DNA of 64,000 nt from Enoplolaimus lenunculus (Eukaryota; Nematoda; Enoplea; Enoplida; Thoracostomopsidae): positions 1-64,000 of the forward strand of contig JASANG010001572.1 of assembly GCA_030248215.1 (NCBI GenBank), read 5' to 3'. Below the pieces are notes generated by a model. That model saw nothing but the letters and a program-made list of their open reading frames with translations. It was not told the DNA's origin and searched no databases. Below are positions 24,713 to 36,996 of this stretch, piece after piece. Position 1 is the stretch's first letter. Every line of letters begins with the position of its first letter. Both the position numbers and the translations under genes were made by a program.

Positions 24713-27500
24713 TATGTTCGTAGCAAAGTTTAAATTCAATGTTGAGCAACTGCAAAAAATTCTAAATAACAATTCACGAATAAATTCGATTGTTAAAGTT
24801 TTATATGTTTCGTGATAAAAGAATCAAACATTATTTTGGCAAACGCTATCATTGCGTTGTAATCATCGTTGGTAGTTCGGGATTGCAACCAAGCTTAATC
24901 GTATGGAGTACCGGATGTAGCTACTTTGTGCAAGTTGGATGATAAGTTAATTGCCAATGTTATTAATATCTTTTGATAGTGGTTCGCCCGCTACACGGTC
25001 ATTTATGTAATCAGCTCGTCCTTTGGAAACGTAGATATCGTGTTTCTGACTTGAAAATTATTAAATGTATTAAATGTTTTAGTGGAAAAAATTTAATATT
25101 ATACCAACCATCAATATCTCCATTTTTTATCTAGTATTTTATACATTTCCCAACATTTACGCGTAAGCTCAGACAATGATTAGCTATGCTTAAGCCTTTA
25201 CCTAAGTCTTAGTCTTAACGTTAAATGTGAGGGGAACGTGTACAACGGCTGTGATCTACACGTAATGTATTTCAAATCTATTATAAGGATATATTTAAAC
25301 CATGGAGCATATCTGTTAATTTCGCTTGCGACGAATAACCCATTTGTTCGGTGTAAAACGGTTTTGTTTTGTTTCATTTAATCTTGTATCTTACGCGGTG
25401 TGTAAACGAGCGCAATGCATAAATGATTAGTTTGTAGAATGCGGGACGACTTTAGTAACGCTTCTAAAAATTACTAGTGTTACTTAACTGCTGATTTGTT
25501 TTTTGTGCATTGTTTTATTTTATCACTTGCATCTTTATTCTTTACCGTTCTTCTTTTTGCACACTCTCTGTTTTTTCTGTACTTCACATTGAACAAGCAA
25601 TTGCTCTTCTGCAGTTTACGTCCATATGACTCAAGATTTTTGGCTTTACGACAGGCGGATTGATATGAGAGAGTTTTACTCTGAATCGAATAAATTCGCT
25701 ACTATGATTGCAAATTTAAACCTAAAGTTTATTTACTTGTTCTCGGAATGAAATGTTATTCAATGTGTCTCACTGGAATACTCTGTAGCTTTCAGTATTT
25801 TAAAAACTTGTTTGAAAGCATCAAACATTTATTCCTGACAAGTGATATCAATTAACTCCAGGTTATCAAAATTGTGGTAACTTGCCCGTTGCTTTGCAGA
25901 AATCCGAAAATTGCGCTGAACCTATCACTTTTTAATTGCTACTTACGCTCGTGGTTTTGGATACATGCTGGACTGTCGTTTCCAAAACAATTTAAAACGT
26001 TTAGGTTATTAAGTAGTAACTGAAATTATTCTCTGTAGGAAAAGTTATTGTAATCTAACCAGTGTAAGACTAGAAAAATATAAATGCAATAGTTTCAGTG
26101 TTTTTCTGTATTTGTGACAGTTTCTATTTGTGTAAGTATTAGCAATCCAGTGTTGTGGATGTTGAAACCGTGTATACGTGTGTTGTTCCCAAACTTGTTT
26201 TAACCCTTTTGTGCCCAGTGTGTTCAAAAGTACAATTGGATATGTTCGTCCGGTGAAAAACTAAATCCGGCTTTGTTCTACCACGTTGCCGGATACTTTA
26301 TATTTAACTCAGCAAATGTTGTTTGGGACGTCCCAGTTGGCAACTGGGGCAAATAGCTGTTTGTGGCACGACATATGAACTAAAATGACGTGATTAAGTT
26401 TTATTTATTGTCAAAATGTGCACTCAAATATCCGGTACCGGTCGGGTATTGGTGTTTTCGGCTTCGGTATTTTTGTACAGATTCTTCATTTTCACTATCC
26501 TTGGTAAATTTAGCTGATACCAATTCGCTGTATTCAACACCGTGCTGGATATTTATTCATCAAAATAACTGGGATTTGTATAAATGAATTCAATTAACAA
26601 AGGGTTAAACTAGTTCGGCTTATAGTAGTTGAACGTGTGTAGCTGGTTTACGCGGATAGTCGTTTGTAGCAACCATGTTGTAGTTGCGATTTTTTTATTT
26701 CCGCAGAATACAAGTCGCGAAAACTACTGCTAAAATAAAGATATACACATCGGCAACACTGGTAAATGGGTGTTTTGTGTTCTTATATGTTAACTTTGGA
26801 CAAGAAAATTTTTTCTGTAAACATTTTTATGCAGAACTGTAATGAAACATGCGTCAGTTGGCACTGAAAGGGAAAATTATATTGATACCGAAAAGTGTCT
26901 GCTAATTTGCTTTACGAAAGTTAAGTCGATTCTTTTTAAGAGTTGAGTTGGCAACTTACCGAGTATTATGTGGCACAAATCTTGTCGGCACAGATTGCGT
27001 CTTTGCCCAGTTCTCCGCATCTCGCTAGGAAACTATCATAAATTAGGCTTAGTAGACAATATATAAATACTGGGTCCATACATTGTGCAGAAAACTAGTT
27101 CTGTGCTGACAACTATATACTTACGTTAAAAAGTCGAAATTATTGCAGGTGCTAATAAGATTAAGTGTAAGAATTAACTTCTATGTATATATCTAAAGCC
27201 TAAGCTTAATAAGCAGAACAATTAGTCTAAAAGCTTAAACTTAGTTTAGTGCAGTCCACAGTAAAAATGCTCGGCACATGATCTTTACATCGGCCGGTTT
27301 TCAAAGAATATTTTACTGGTTTTAACATATATCGTTTCATCTATTAAACAGCACTTCTTTGTTAAAGCATCTGAAGAGCGAGTGTGTAAAACAAACAGAC
27401 CGTGCTTAAACCGTAGGTTGTCTAAGGTTCCGGTAGAATTTTTGGCGAATGATTCGATAAATATGGTGTTAAAGATTTGCTCTGATGCCCTCCGCAGTGA
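24713..27500. other. No gene seen
   Basis: The sequence is AT-rich with only short random frames. GCTTAG-type simple sequence occurs near 25190-25220 and 27195-27245. Confidence 0.4.
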
Positions 27501-27639
27501 CTTTGCTTGTAACATTATATAAATTTTGAAAACATCAAATGCCGAAGTTTTTCATAAACGCAGCGTTAAAACAATTTTTTCGCAACGCTGTAGATTCAGG
27601 TAACCTGTATACAGCGGGGGCCAAAAGTTGGCAAATTTT

Positions 27640-27835
27640 GCAACAACCGAAGCCGGAAGAGGAGCTGAAGGAAAGGTAGGTAAACTTTGCGTTGTTAAAA
27701 ACTATTTTTTAATGTCTTTCGGAGTTTCAAAATTGCCCCTAAATAAAACAGTGCAGTGAAAAAATTTCACTACCGAAAATGCCAAAACTGCGGCAGAGGT
27801 TCATTTTCCCCCAGAGCAGAAGACAACACTGGTTG
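27640..27835. repeat. Dispersed repeat with CCGAAGCCGGAAGAGGAG-like core
   Basis: Two pieces (near 27640-27676 and 27752-27825: AAAATTTCACTACCGAAAAT… CAGAGGTTCATTTTCCCCC… GAGCAGAAG) resemble pieces at 56060-56150 and 56340-56410. A short frame from 27538 (MPKFFINAALKQFF) runs into this repeat, so I do not call it a gene. Confidence 0.45.
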
Positions 27836-27839
27836 TGCA

Positions 27840-28640
27840 GATTATTTAAAATTAGTATATATTATATAAATTTGACAATTTTTGTTAACGAATGTTGTTA
27901 TACCACCTTCGGTCGATGTCATACAAGAAAATCAGTCCTCCCTGCAAATTGTCGCTCCCGCACCAACTCTTCGTACAATTGATCCCCCAGTTTGATCACT
28001 TATAGCTTCAGCCTGATAAAACAATTTGCGCATTAGCTTTAGTTTATGAACAGGGTATACACCAACAACGGTTGTACGGCTTGCAGGTATTTTCACATTA
28101 ACAACCGGTGCTTAAGCTTATCTGCCCTACTTGGGAAATTTCATAGAAACATCATAATCCAAAAATTTTTAGGCAAACGCCAACTGGGGAGATCACCGAA
28201 AAGACCCTTATTATTTACTTTTTACTATATGAACATGTACCGGTTACCAAATTTGTTTAGCGAATCGCCCTGGTGAAGCTTATACCTTAAAGATTTTATA
28301 TGAATGATTTTAACTTTCTCCTCAACTCTGTGCGTTGTTGCAGTTTTATTTCAAAAGTCAAGGTCACAGCTTTTCAACCGTTGGTTGTCAACCTAACATG
28401 CGGTTTAAAAATTTTTAAAACTCTATGGGATAGACTACTTTTCATTTTGAATTACTTCCATACATTCACCAGAAATTTCATAACGATTTACGTTGAATTT
28501 ACTTGAATTTATACCGAATAGCGCTTATAATACTGAAATTTTTAACTTTTATGTGTAAACAACCTATAGATTTTATAGTCAAAACATTTCTTTCAACAGC
28601 AGGTGTACTATGGTGAAAGCACACAACTTGTTTTTTTCTC
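27840..28640. other. No gene seen
   Basis: Short open frames here show no family resemblance and no matched splice sites. Confidence 0.35.
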
Positions 28641-28647
28641 TTTTCTG

Positions 28648-28780
28648 GCCCCCCCAAAAAAAAAAAAAACTTTTTCAAAAATTTTTTTTATTCTGAAAAA
28701 ATAAAAATTAAATCTTCGTTATATTTTTCTTTTTTTTCTCCAATCCCCCCCCCCCCCTCCCCCCTAAAATATTTTTTTCT
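28648..28780. repeat. Homopolymer-rich low-complexity block
   Basis: Runs of C, A and T (for example 14 A after C6, and C13 followed by T) alternate over about 130 bp. Sequence quality may be low here. Confidence 0.85.
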
Positions 28781-29279
28781 TCAAACCCCTCGGTAGTTTT
28801 CACAGATGAACATCAAACAAAAATTTACAACGTTCAGCTGAAGAGTTGAGGTGTTATATCTAAATCACCTGGCAAATCACTAATCTAGTCTCAGGATAGA
28901 TTATGACAGCTTTTAGCAATATACCCTTGCCTATGCTATTCGATTAACTGCTGCGTGTATTTATATATAACAAAGGATTAAAGGCTTTTACAGCCGTAAC
29001 TACGGTTATAATCGTGTGTTTTCGAAAACATTTTCAAACTCTCTTGCAGGAATCAGTTTGTCGTTGCTAAGCTAGAACTAGAAATAACACAATAGTAGCG
29101 CAGAGCACAAAGATTGCCTTTTTATGTATTAATATCAGTAGCATGATTGGTGATAAAATCAGCCCTTCGTATCGGTTTATCGCAATTGTTTTGATAACAC
29201 AAACACGAGTATATATTAATTATGTTTTGGCATGAGTCGTAATCCTAATGACCCAAAGCGATGTATATACATTTCGAGA

Positions 29280-29706
29280 TGTACTGTGTGACCAGATTAA
29301 GAAAGGGTCCCCATTGTGAGTCCCAATCAATAGGACCTTGTATCCCTGATAAGATTCCCTAAGCGGACAGAGTCCCTAAACCCTATACTGTATTGACCCG
29401 AATAAGAGGGGGCACTGATATTTATTTGGCCTCTCCAGAGGGTACCCCCTTGTTATTCGGCTACGTTACCCCTTGTTATTCGGGTCAATACAGTAATTAG
29501 AGTCCATAAATGTCAATTATCCCTAACTGTAGTGCATAAATGACTCCAGGACCAAATAAAGTTGAGTTCAAAACTTTCAACAGATAGTTGCAATACCGGA
29601 TATATTAGAAATAAATAACAGTCCGCAACGGAATAACAAGGAGGGTACCCTCTGGAGACGCCAAATAAATATCAGTCCCCGCCATCTTATTCGGGTCGCT
29701 ACAGTA
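29280..29706. mobile_element. MITE copy with nested palindromic element, TACTGTATTGACCCG ends
   Basis: A small palindromic element, 29386-29495, starts TACTGTATTGACCCGAATAA and ends TTATTCGGGTCAATACAGTA. A second matching right end (…TTATTCGGGTCGCTACAGTA) closes at 29706. Long arms (ATATTTATTTGGC.TCTCCAG and its inverse) pair across about 320 bp. Flanking blocks match 625-814. No coding sequence. Confidence 0.7.
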
Positions 29707-30419
29707 CAATATATCGGGGAGATTTGATCATTACCTTCAATTTTAATACTCTCCGAGATAAAAACATCGTTTGTAACGTTCTTGTGTAGCTGGTTTGGTT
29801 TGTGTCATAATGTTTAAATTCCCCGTTGAGTGGGTTATTTTATATTTTTTTGACATTTCACTAGAAACTGTCTGCTTTTGAGATGCTCAATATGGTAACA
29901 ACACATTGTTGGATATTTAACCATTATCACAATACAGATATAAGAGGTTGTATTCTTTGGTGTAAATCAAACGGCTACCTTTTTCGTTGATTTTTTGACA
30001 TTCGTTAATTAGCGTTGACAAGACAAGAAATTGACGCCGGTACTCCTTTCATTAACACATACATACACATGAAAATGTATGTCAGGTTTTCAGAATGTTT
30101 TTTATATTAAAAGTGACGTAAGTATAAGTTTATCCACAAATTTTAGGTAAGCAAAATCGTTGAGATTTTTTGCTATCAGCAATTTGACCTGAACGTTAAC
30201 CCTTTCACTCTTAGAGTATACTATGAACAACTAAATCCAGGTAATATACGAGCAATACAGACACTGTGAGCAGTATCTAACAATTCTAACATATATCCGC
30301 AGTACAAAGTCTCCACAAGATGAGAGCTCCCTAGGCACGGGAATCTGAAAATGTTTAGTTTCGATTTCGACTCCGGTTTAAAATTTCGATTTTGATTTCA
30401 ATTGAATTGAGTTCCATTT

Positions 30420-31045
30420 GGCACCCTGAGCTTACACTTAGGCTTAGCCGTTTACGCTTATGCTTAGACTCAGGCTTACGCATAGGCTTTACCTTCAGGC
30501 CTAGGCTCAGAATCGCTTAAGCAAGGACCGGAGCAGCCACCCCCATACCCCCATTTGACGGGCCCCACCCCAAAGGGCCCCCTCCCTAACCGGATGAAAC
30601 AAAAACCGCCAAAGCTTTAAAATACGTCTGGCGTCTCGCTCGCTTTGCTTTCGAGTTTAACGCTACGCGCCAAGTTTGATTCATGTTAAAGATAGCTTCA
30701 CTTTCTAGATTCATCATTTTGTAACTTTTGTGTGAAACTGTTTTGGTAGGGCGTCCCCACAGCTATCAAACACGAGCATGAGCTCGGAGAACCTTAGATC
30801 AAACACCGACAAATTCTGTATCCACATCTACGCCGGGGGCCACCAACAGGCAGTTTGGGGGCCCCCACCCCTGTCTACTCCGGCACCGGCTTACGCTTAT
30901 GGTTTGGCTTACGCTTTGGGCTTGAGCTTTGGATTTAGGCTTACGCGCATACTTAGGTCTTAGGCAGACATGTAGTTAAGCGTAGACCTTGGCTTAGCCT
31001 GAAACCAAGATTGAAGCTCAGTCATAGGCCTACGCGCAGGTGTAC
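30420..31045. repeat. Degenerate GCTTAG/GCTTACGC simple sequence
   Basis: Words such as GGCTTAGGCTTACGCATAGG recur on both sides of a GC-rich spacer (CCCCCATACCCCCATTTGAC near 30540). Confidence 0.7.
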
Positions 31046-31069
31046 GCTTAGGCTTGAAGCTGTGCCATT

Positions 31070-31590
31070 TGGCCCGACCGATCCAGAAAAAACAGGCTTG
31101 AAGCTAACCTGGCTGTTTCGACTAGCCCAGAAAACCACCAACTCGACGCCCTCACTGGGCAACCCAACGAAAACATAGGCTCGAAGTTGCCCGACCAACA
31201 AAGCAAAAACAGGCGTGGGCTGCTCTTTGTTCCGACCGAGCCAGCGAAAACATAGGCTCGAAGGTGCCCTGGATGTCCTGACCACCCAGTGAAAACATAA
31301 GCACGAAGCGAAGTTGCATGGACTGTCTCGACCGACCCAGAAAAAACATAGGCTCGAAGCTGTGCGGGCTGTCCCGACTGTCCAGCGAAAAGGGAGGCCG
31401 GAAGCTGTATCTGCTGTGTTGAAAAAGCGAAGACATAGGCTCGAAACTGTTCTGGTTGGTTGTCGTGACAGTGCCAGCAACAACATAAGCTCGAAGCTGC
31501 CCCGGCTATCCTGTACGACTCGAGAAACGCATATGCTGGAAGGAAGCAGTCCCGGCCGACCTAGCAAAAACATAGGTTCGAAATTGTGCC
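31070..31590. repeat. ~60-bp minisatellite, about 9 copies
   Basis: The unit reads roughly GACC.ACCCAG.AAAAACATAG GCTCGAAGCTG, then a GC-rich half. It is open on the minus strand for 183 codons (31022-31573) because the unit length is near a multiple of three. Confidence 0.85.
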
Positions 31591-31700
31591 TACGTTACAG
31601 CAAACATACAGGTACAGCACTCAAAGTTGAGATTGACTCAAATGCTTAAAGAATGCTGCATTCTTAACTGAACTATAATTAAAATAGCCAAAATGTATAC

Positions 31701-32043
31701 CAGGATGTAAACGGATAATATCGGAAACGGATATTGAAGTATAAACGTTTCAAAGATGTAAAAATTTTCTGACAACACAATAGATGTGTGCAAATATTCA
31801 GCGGGATTCTAAAATTTTAAAGAAAAAATAGCTGATGCATCGAAATTTTTAAGGTTTTAGACGGATTTCATATTTATTTCATTTCGAACAATTGCAGCAT
31901 ATGTGCAATAAAAAAATTGCCAGATATATGCGTGACATAGAACTAATTTAAACGTATAAATAACAGAATTTCCGTTATTTATATAACGGAAACGGACACC
32001 GGACACCAATTTTTACCGGAAACAAATATCCGGTTACATCCTG
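31701..32043. mobile_element. hAT-type MITE with perfect 8-bp target duplication
   Basis: The ends CAGGATGTAAACGGATA and TATCCGGTTACATCCTG are inverted. Both flanks read ATGTATAC, an exact 8-bp duplication typical of hAT insertion. The exact duplication suggests a fairly recent insertion. Non-coding. Confidence 0.88.
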
Positions 32044-32167
32044 ATGTATACACATGTGCTAATTTTCACTGTTCGACATAAACGCTTAGTCCGACCGCAT
32101 ATCACGTTTCAGAACATACGTAGACATACGCAATTCGAAATACGATTTCAGTAGTTAATCTACAGCC

Positions 32168-32186
32168 CACCACCACCACCACCACA
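32168..32186. repeat. (CCA)n microsatellite
   Basis: Six CCA/ACC repeats in a row. Confidence 0.9.
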
Positions 32187-32782
32187 ACGTTGCGTAAGCG
32201 AAAGATAAGCGGCCAAATTATGATAGATAAACACACCACCACAAACAAAAACACCAAGCTAAAGTATATAATTATGCCTTAACATGCAGTACACCGGCAG
32301 GTTAGTGACATGTCTATTTCGCCTAAGCAAACAAAAATATAGTATTTCATATTTAAGCTAAGGTTGCTTGTTACTAAATACAAATTGTAGCCTTTCAATT
32401 TATTTCAAACCCTTTTTCAAAAAGGTGCGGTTAGTTTTACATTATATATTACAAGCAATCATACCTTTGAAAAAGCGTTTTATAACCATAAAACATCATT
32501 GCGACCTGGTTCATGCAGTTTTGAGTTTGGAATTACATCCGGTCCGTAGTCAGACAGGCCAAGGTGTGTTTGCTACCACGAAAAATTTTGCGAACCAACA
32601 ACAATCCTAGTTTAGCTTGTTGCAAGCCAAATCATAGTGCTTTGTAATCGTTAAATATTTTCCCCTATATGCATTTTAGCTGGCGAAGGACTTAAATTAC
32701 TTTAATAATCTATATACTTTAATTGTTCGTGCCTTTTATAGGTCAGTGTATATATTAAGATAAAGTAACAACTGTGATACAA

Positions 32783-34161
32783 ATGAATTCTTTGGAAGCA
32801 ATTGAACAGAATACTCGACACAAATACGCGCTAGAGCAATGCATGAAATTCTTGAAGAAATCAGACAAGTAAAGAATATAACAATTTTTGTGAAGAAGTA
32901 AAAAAATGTGTTTAAAAGTTTAAATTAAGACATTGGGGTACGAGCCATACATGATCGCTTCAGCCGATGTTAGGTTAAAAACCGTCCAACCTATACTCAG
33001 TCAATAGGATGGAATGATGCTCAAGATACAACCATTGTCAACAAACAATTTACCCAATCGACGTTAAGGTAGGATCGGCAATAAACTGGAAATGATCGCT
33101 TGTTAACAGTTCCTCTTGTAGTTTTGTGCTTATTGGCAGCTAAGTCAAGAAAATGACGAAATTTTTAGTATCGTGGTTTTATTTACATTTTTTCTTGGAA
33201 CCTTATGCGCACACCCTACCCAATATTTTGACGGTATCCAAGCAACATTGATATCTATGAGATTAGGTATGTAAATTTTAGAATTCTAGACATCGGCGCG
33301 CATACTGGAACGATGGGCGAACTTTTGAAAAGCCAAAATTTCATCAATGTGGATGGCATTGACATTTCAGTTCAAATGCTACAAATCGCTCGCGAAAAAG
33401 ATATTTATCGAAATTATTTCGTCGGAATCATAGATCCAAACATTCCGAGCACCCTCTCGGCGCATAGTTACGATGCAATTGTTGTCGTTGACAATTTTGC
33501 CGTTGGCGATTTAAGCATTGAATGCCTTGAATGTTTGCTCAAATTGGTCCGACCTGGTGGTCGAGTGGTTCTTGCGAATAGGTATGACTGTAATAAAGAA
33601 TCACCGATTACATCGGATCAAGAAATTTCTTACGATGACGGCAAAATCAGGCACGGCGCTATATACGTATAGAAGACATTTTTCCGGATCAGGGTTATGA
33701 TACGCAACGAAAAATGATTAAATTGATATATATATACACGCACTATTTTGTCAAAAGTCGTATACAATCTGGCTCTTGTAAACATTTCCCAGCCACATTT
33801 GAGATATAGGCTTATAGACATTTATATTAGGCCGTGATAATCCGGCTTACTGTCCAAAGAGTAAATCTTACTTTTGTCACTTCAGTTGAACAGAGATGTA
33901 TGTTGCCATCCGAGGAATGCTATGTTTGACAATGTATTAAGTAGTTTTAACTACGCCTTTCAAATAAAATGAATTAGTGTTTACAGGGAGCAGTGGATGC
34001 GAGATCAGTCTGCGTTACATCCTTGTTGGAGTGGTGGCCTTGAACAAAAGATTACTGATTTATCAGATGAAGGAACCGTTAAAATTTTGTCTAGTTTTGT
34101 TGATGAGAATCCGGACGATGATCAACGAGGTGCATATGTTGTACTTGAACCTGTTAAATAA
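32783..34161 (+). CDS. METTL27-like (WBSCR27-like) methyltransferase, plus-strand paralogue
   Basis: Three exons (32783-32868, 33282-33581, 33987-34161) join in phase to give 186 residues. The middle exon carries a class I SAM-methyltransferase fold: motif I ILDIGAHTGTMGELL, the acidic strand-2 end VDGIDIS, the motif IV region SYDAIVVVDNFAVG, and LVRPGGRVVLANR. The last exon reads EQWMRDQSALHPCWSGGLEQ and ends AYVVLEPVK. Intron positions and the 300-bp middle exon match the minus-strand paralogue at 55.5-61.0 kb. Two oddities are visible. The usual third glycine of motif I is histidine (GAHTG against GAGTG in the paralogue), and the first exon starts where the paralogue reads NYDSL, so about 38 N-terminal residues are absent. 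An AATAAA overlaps the stop codon. The methyltransferase fold is clear, the substrate is unknown, and activity is doubtful. Confidence 0.82.
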
Positions 34162-36996
34162 ATCATATTTAGTTTGAATACCTACGTCCTTTACTAGAAT
34201 ACATTTAAAGTAGGGACAACGGAAAACCAGAGATCTACCTTAACGAGCTCCGATAGAGAAAGAAACAAATGAGCTTCCTTGTGATCTTCCCAAGCCCCTT
34301 ACGGTTCACTGAGGATCCGTGCAGTCTACAGAGGCCCTGCGCATATTACATACAATATTCAGTTTAAATTTCATCCAAAATTTGTGTTCTCTTACAAATT
34401 CTACGCTTTAAAAAACTTCTGAAGGTTTCGAAATGACCTTAGCTTGATTTTTATAAGTGCGTCTAAACATTCGTTGCATCAATTAGAATGAGGGATCTTT
34501 TATGCTTAGGCATATGTTTGCACTACTTATATTCACTTATTCATATTTGCCAGTTTCGATATATACTTAACCTACCGCGTCACCAGTGATTTACGCCATT
34601 GAGCGCACAAGCTTGTTTCTGTAAATAAATTCGTTTATCCTACCTGAGAAAATTTGCTCTGAATAAACATTTGGATCTCTGAAAGTAGCGGTGTCGATCG
34701 ACTGAAAGCAGAGCCTTCAATGCCAAACATAGCTTGTTGACATTTCAACAACTTGCTTTTAGTATAATAACCAACCACAATTACTTTCAAACATGTACCA
34801 CGACTACACCAAGACTATTTTACTGCTTAGGTCTAACATTTATTTTTTACGCTTAGCTAACGAAAATGCTTAACCTAAAGTTATGGCCCAAAAAGTCACA
34901 TTGACAATCTATGAACCAGAATCTTCCGGCAAATGAAGTAAAAGTCATTCAGCAGCACGGTAAAACGAATTGTAAAAATAACGGAAACTCAAAATAACGG
35001 ACTCAAGCACGTTTACTTTGCAATGAAACAAATCCGTAGGCATAGGATTTAACAAACAACCATTTGCAAAAAATTAATCACAGTTCCACAATAAAGCAAA
35101 AAGCACGACAAACACTTCCGACAATCCATTAAGTACTACATTTTTGTTTAACGAAGTAACGTTGATGAACGCCTAAACGTTTCTAAAATCCCAATTTAGT
35201 TTTTGTCAACAGGCAACACCTGGACTGGGACATGTGTTTTTGCAGCTGGCTCAAAACAAATGATAGGCGCGTTTTTTGAAAAGGTTTAGTTATCTTTTTG
35301 GAACAATTTTATACAAAGAAAATGAATAACCACAAATAAACATAATTAAAACAAGGTTAAAATATTTGAAATAAAAAATAATTTCATTAAATTGATGACC
35401 AGAAATAGACGAATCACAATACCACTAACATTTCACCGGCACACAATCACAAAAAGGAAATAAAGCGAAACAAAAAGTTTGTATGGAATGTTGTTTAAAG
35501 CGTTATATCAGGGTGTAACCAGATATACGTTTCCGTTCCGGTAAAAATCGGTGTCCGTTTCTTTACCAAATACGGAAAATTCCGGTATGTTTATGCTAAA
35601 AATTAGTTATAAATCCCGTGTATATCTCATAGTTTTACGGATATGCTGCAATTGTTCTACATTAACTAATTAATACGAAATTCATAGAAAATCTTAAAAA
35701 TTTAAAATTTGCATGCCTCAATTGTATTGGTAGAAAAATAAAACGTCCTTGAAACTTATACTTCAATATCCGTTTTCAGTTTCCGTTGTTTCGATCACTA
35801 TCAGTTTCCGTTATTATTACTATCCGTTTGCACCCTGTTTTATGTTATATATTAATACTAATGGCACACAGACATAACGTCGAAACAAAGACATTACTTA
35901 CGACACAAAAGAGCACTAATCACAGATGGGTTACAGTATTAAACAAACAACTAGGGATTGTTAGTACCACTTTAATGATGTCGACAAACCTTTTGGTCGA
36001 AGCGGTGAAAACATCTATGGTCTGGCGGCGCACATATTTGGACCCTGCAGCTATTCTAGAAATATACGTAACGCAGCAGATAATTTTTTCACTTGCACGA
36101 CATACTATTTTTTGCGTTTAAAGCACATATGTTTTAAGAAATCATTTTAAACCACGCAAATACTCTTTGAACATTGTCAACCTAAGAAGAGCGCACAAAA
36201 CATAATAAAATGCATTAAGAAATAAATACACCTACATACTTCAGAACCGTTACGTCACAGCAGCAATGTTGACAAGACACAATGTACTACTTGACAATTG
36301 AACAACAACTGCATCACGGACTAAATTATTAGTATCTGGAGTACAAGTCAAACACCATGCTAATCACTTTTGCTGTTGAATAAAATACATAAGTACGAGT
36401 ATAGCAAAATTGTAATGCGATTATAAAACCGTAAACGCAGTAAAAGCAATCAAAATTATTATACGCTTGTCATTTTCACGTAAAAAGTGAAACAATGCAT
36501 AATATTTCGATTCTAGGGAAAACGCGTTCCGACTCACAAAATAGCACAATCTTATATCATTTGCATCTTGCACACGTCACGTATTGTGCGTTTACAAGAA
36601 CATCTACAAGGACATGTTACAAACAAAGAACCTGTATAGCAGACTAGACATACTGAACACATCTAAATTTTAAATTGAAAAACGAGTTTCCAAGGAGGTA
36701 ATGAAACCGCTGAGTTAGCGTTCAAATCCATTGAGATTCCAGATGTATATAAGTAATAAATATATTCACTTAATCAGCAAATTTCAAAGACATGAAGTCA
36801 ACATATTTTAAAATGTGAAATACGTAATATAGCTACTGCAAAACTCAATTTTTCCCAATGATTCATAGCTGTAAAATGTTTCGTGACCTCAGCAATTTTA
36901 GCCAAACTGTCTACAATAAAACTTTATCGCCCATAATCTACGTACACAATAGATGTTAAAAATACATGCATGGCACAGAAAACCCAAATGACCATT
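34162..36996. other. Convergent intergenic gap; one MITE
   Basis: This lies between the 3' ends of the METTL27-like gene and SLC12A8. Apart from the hAT-type MITE at 35509-35837, I see no structured feature. The open frame from 35786 lies partly in that MITE. Confidence 0.45.
35509..35837. mobile_element. hAT-type MITE, inverse copy of the 31701-32043 family
   Basis: The ends CAGGGTGTAACCAGATATAC and TATCCGTTTGCACCCTG are inverted. The interior, read in inverse, shares AACGGATATTGAAGTATAA with the 31.7-kb copy. The flanking 8-mers match only in part, so it is older. Confidence 0.78.

Noticed and set aside
27538-27676. Short first exon MPKFFINAALKQFF… ending at a GTAGGT donor
   Set aside because: The 3' half is a dispersed repeat and no downstream exon in phase was found.
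31022-31573. 183-aa minus-strand open frame as a protein gene
   Set aside because: It is the translation of a 60-bp minisatellite, with no known domain and no splice context.
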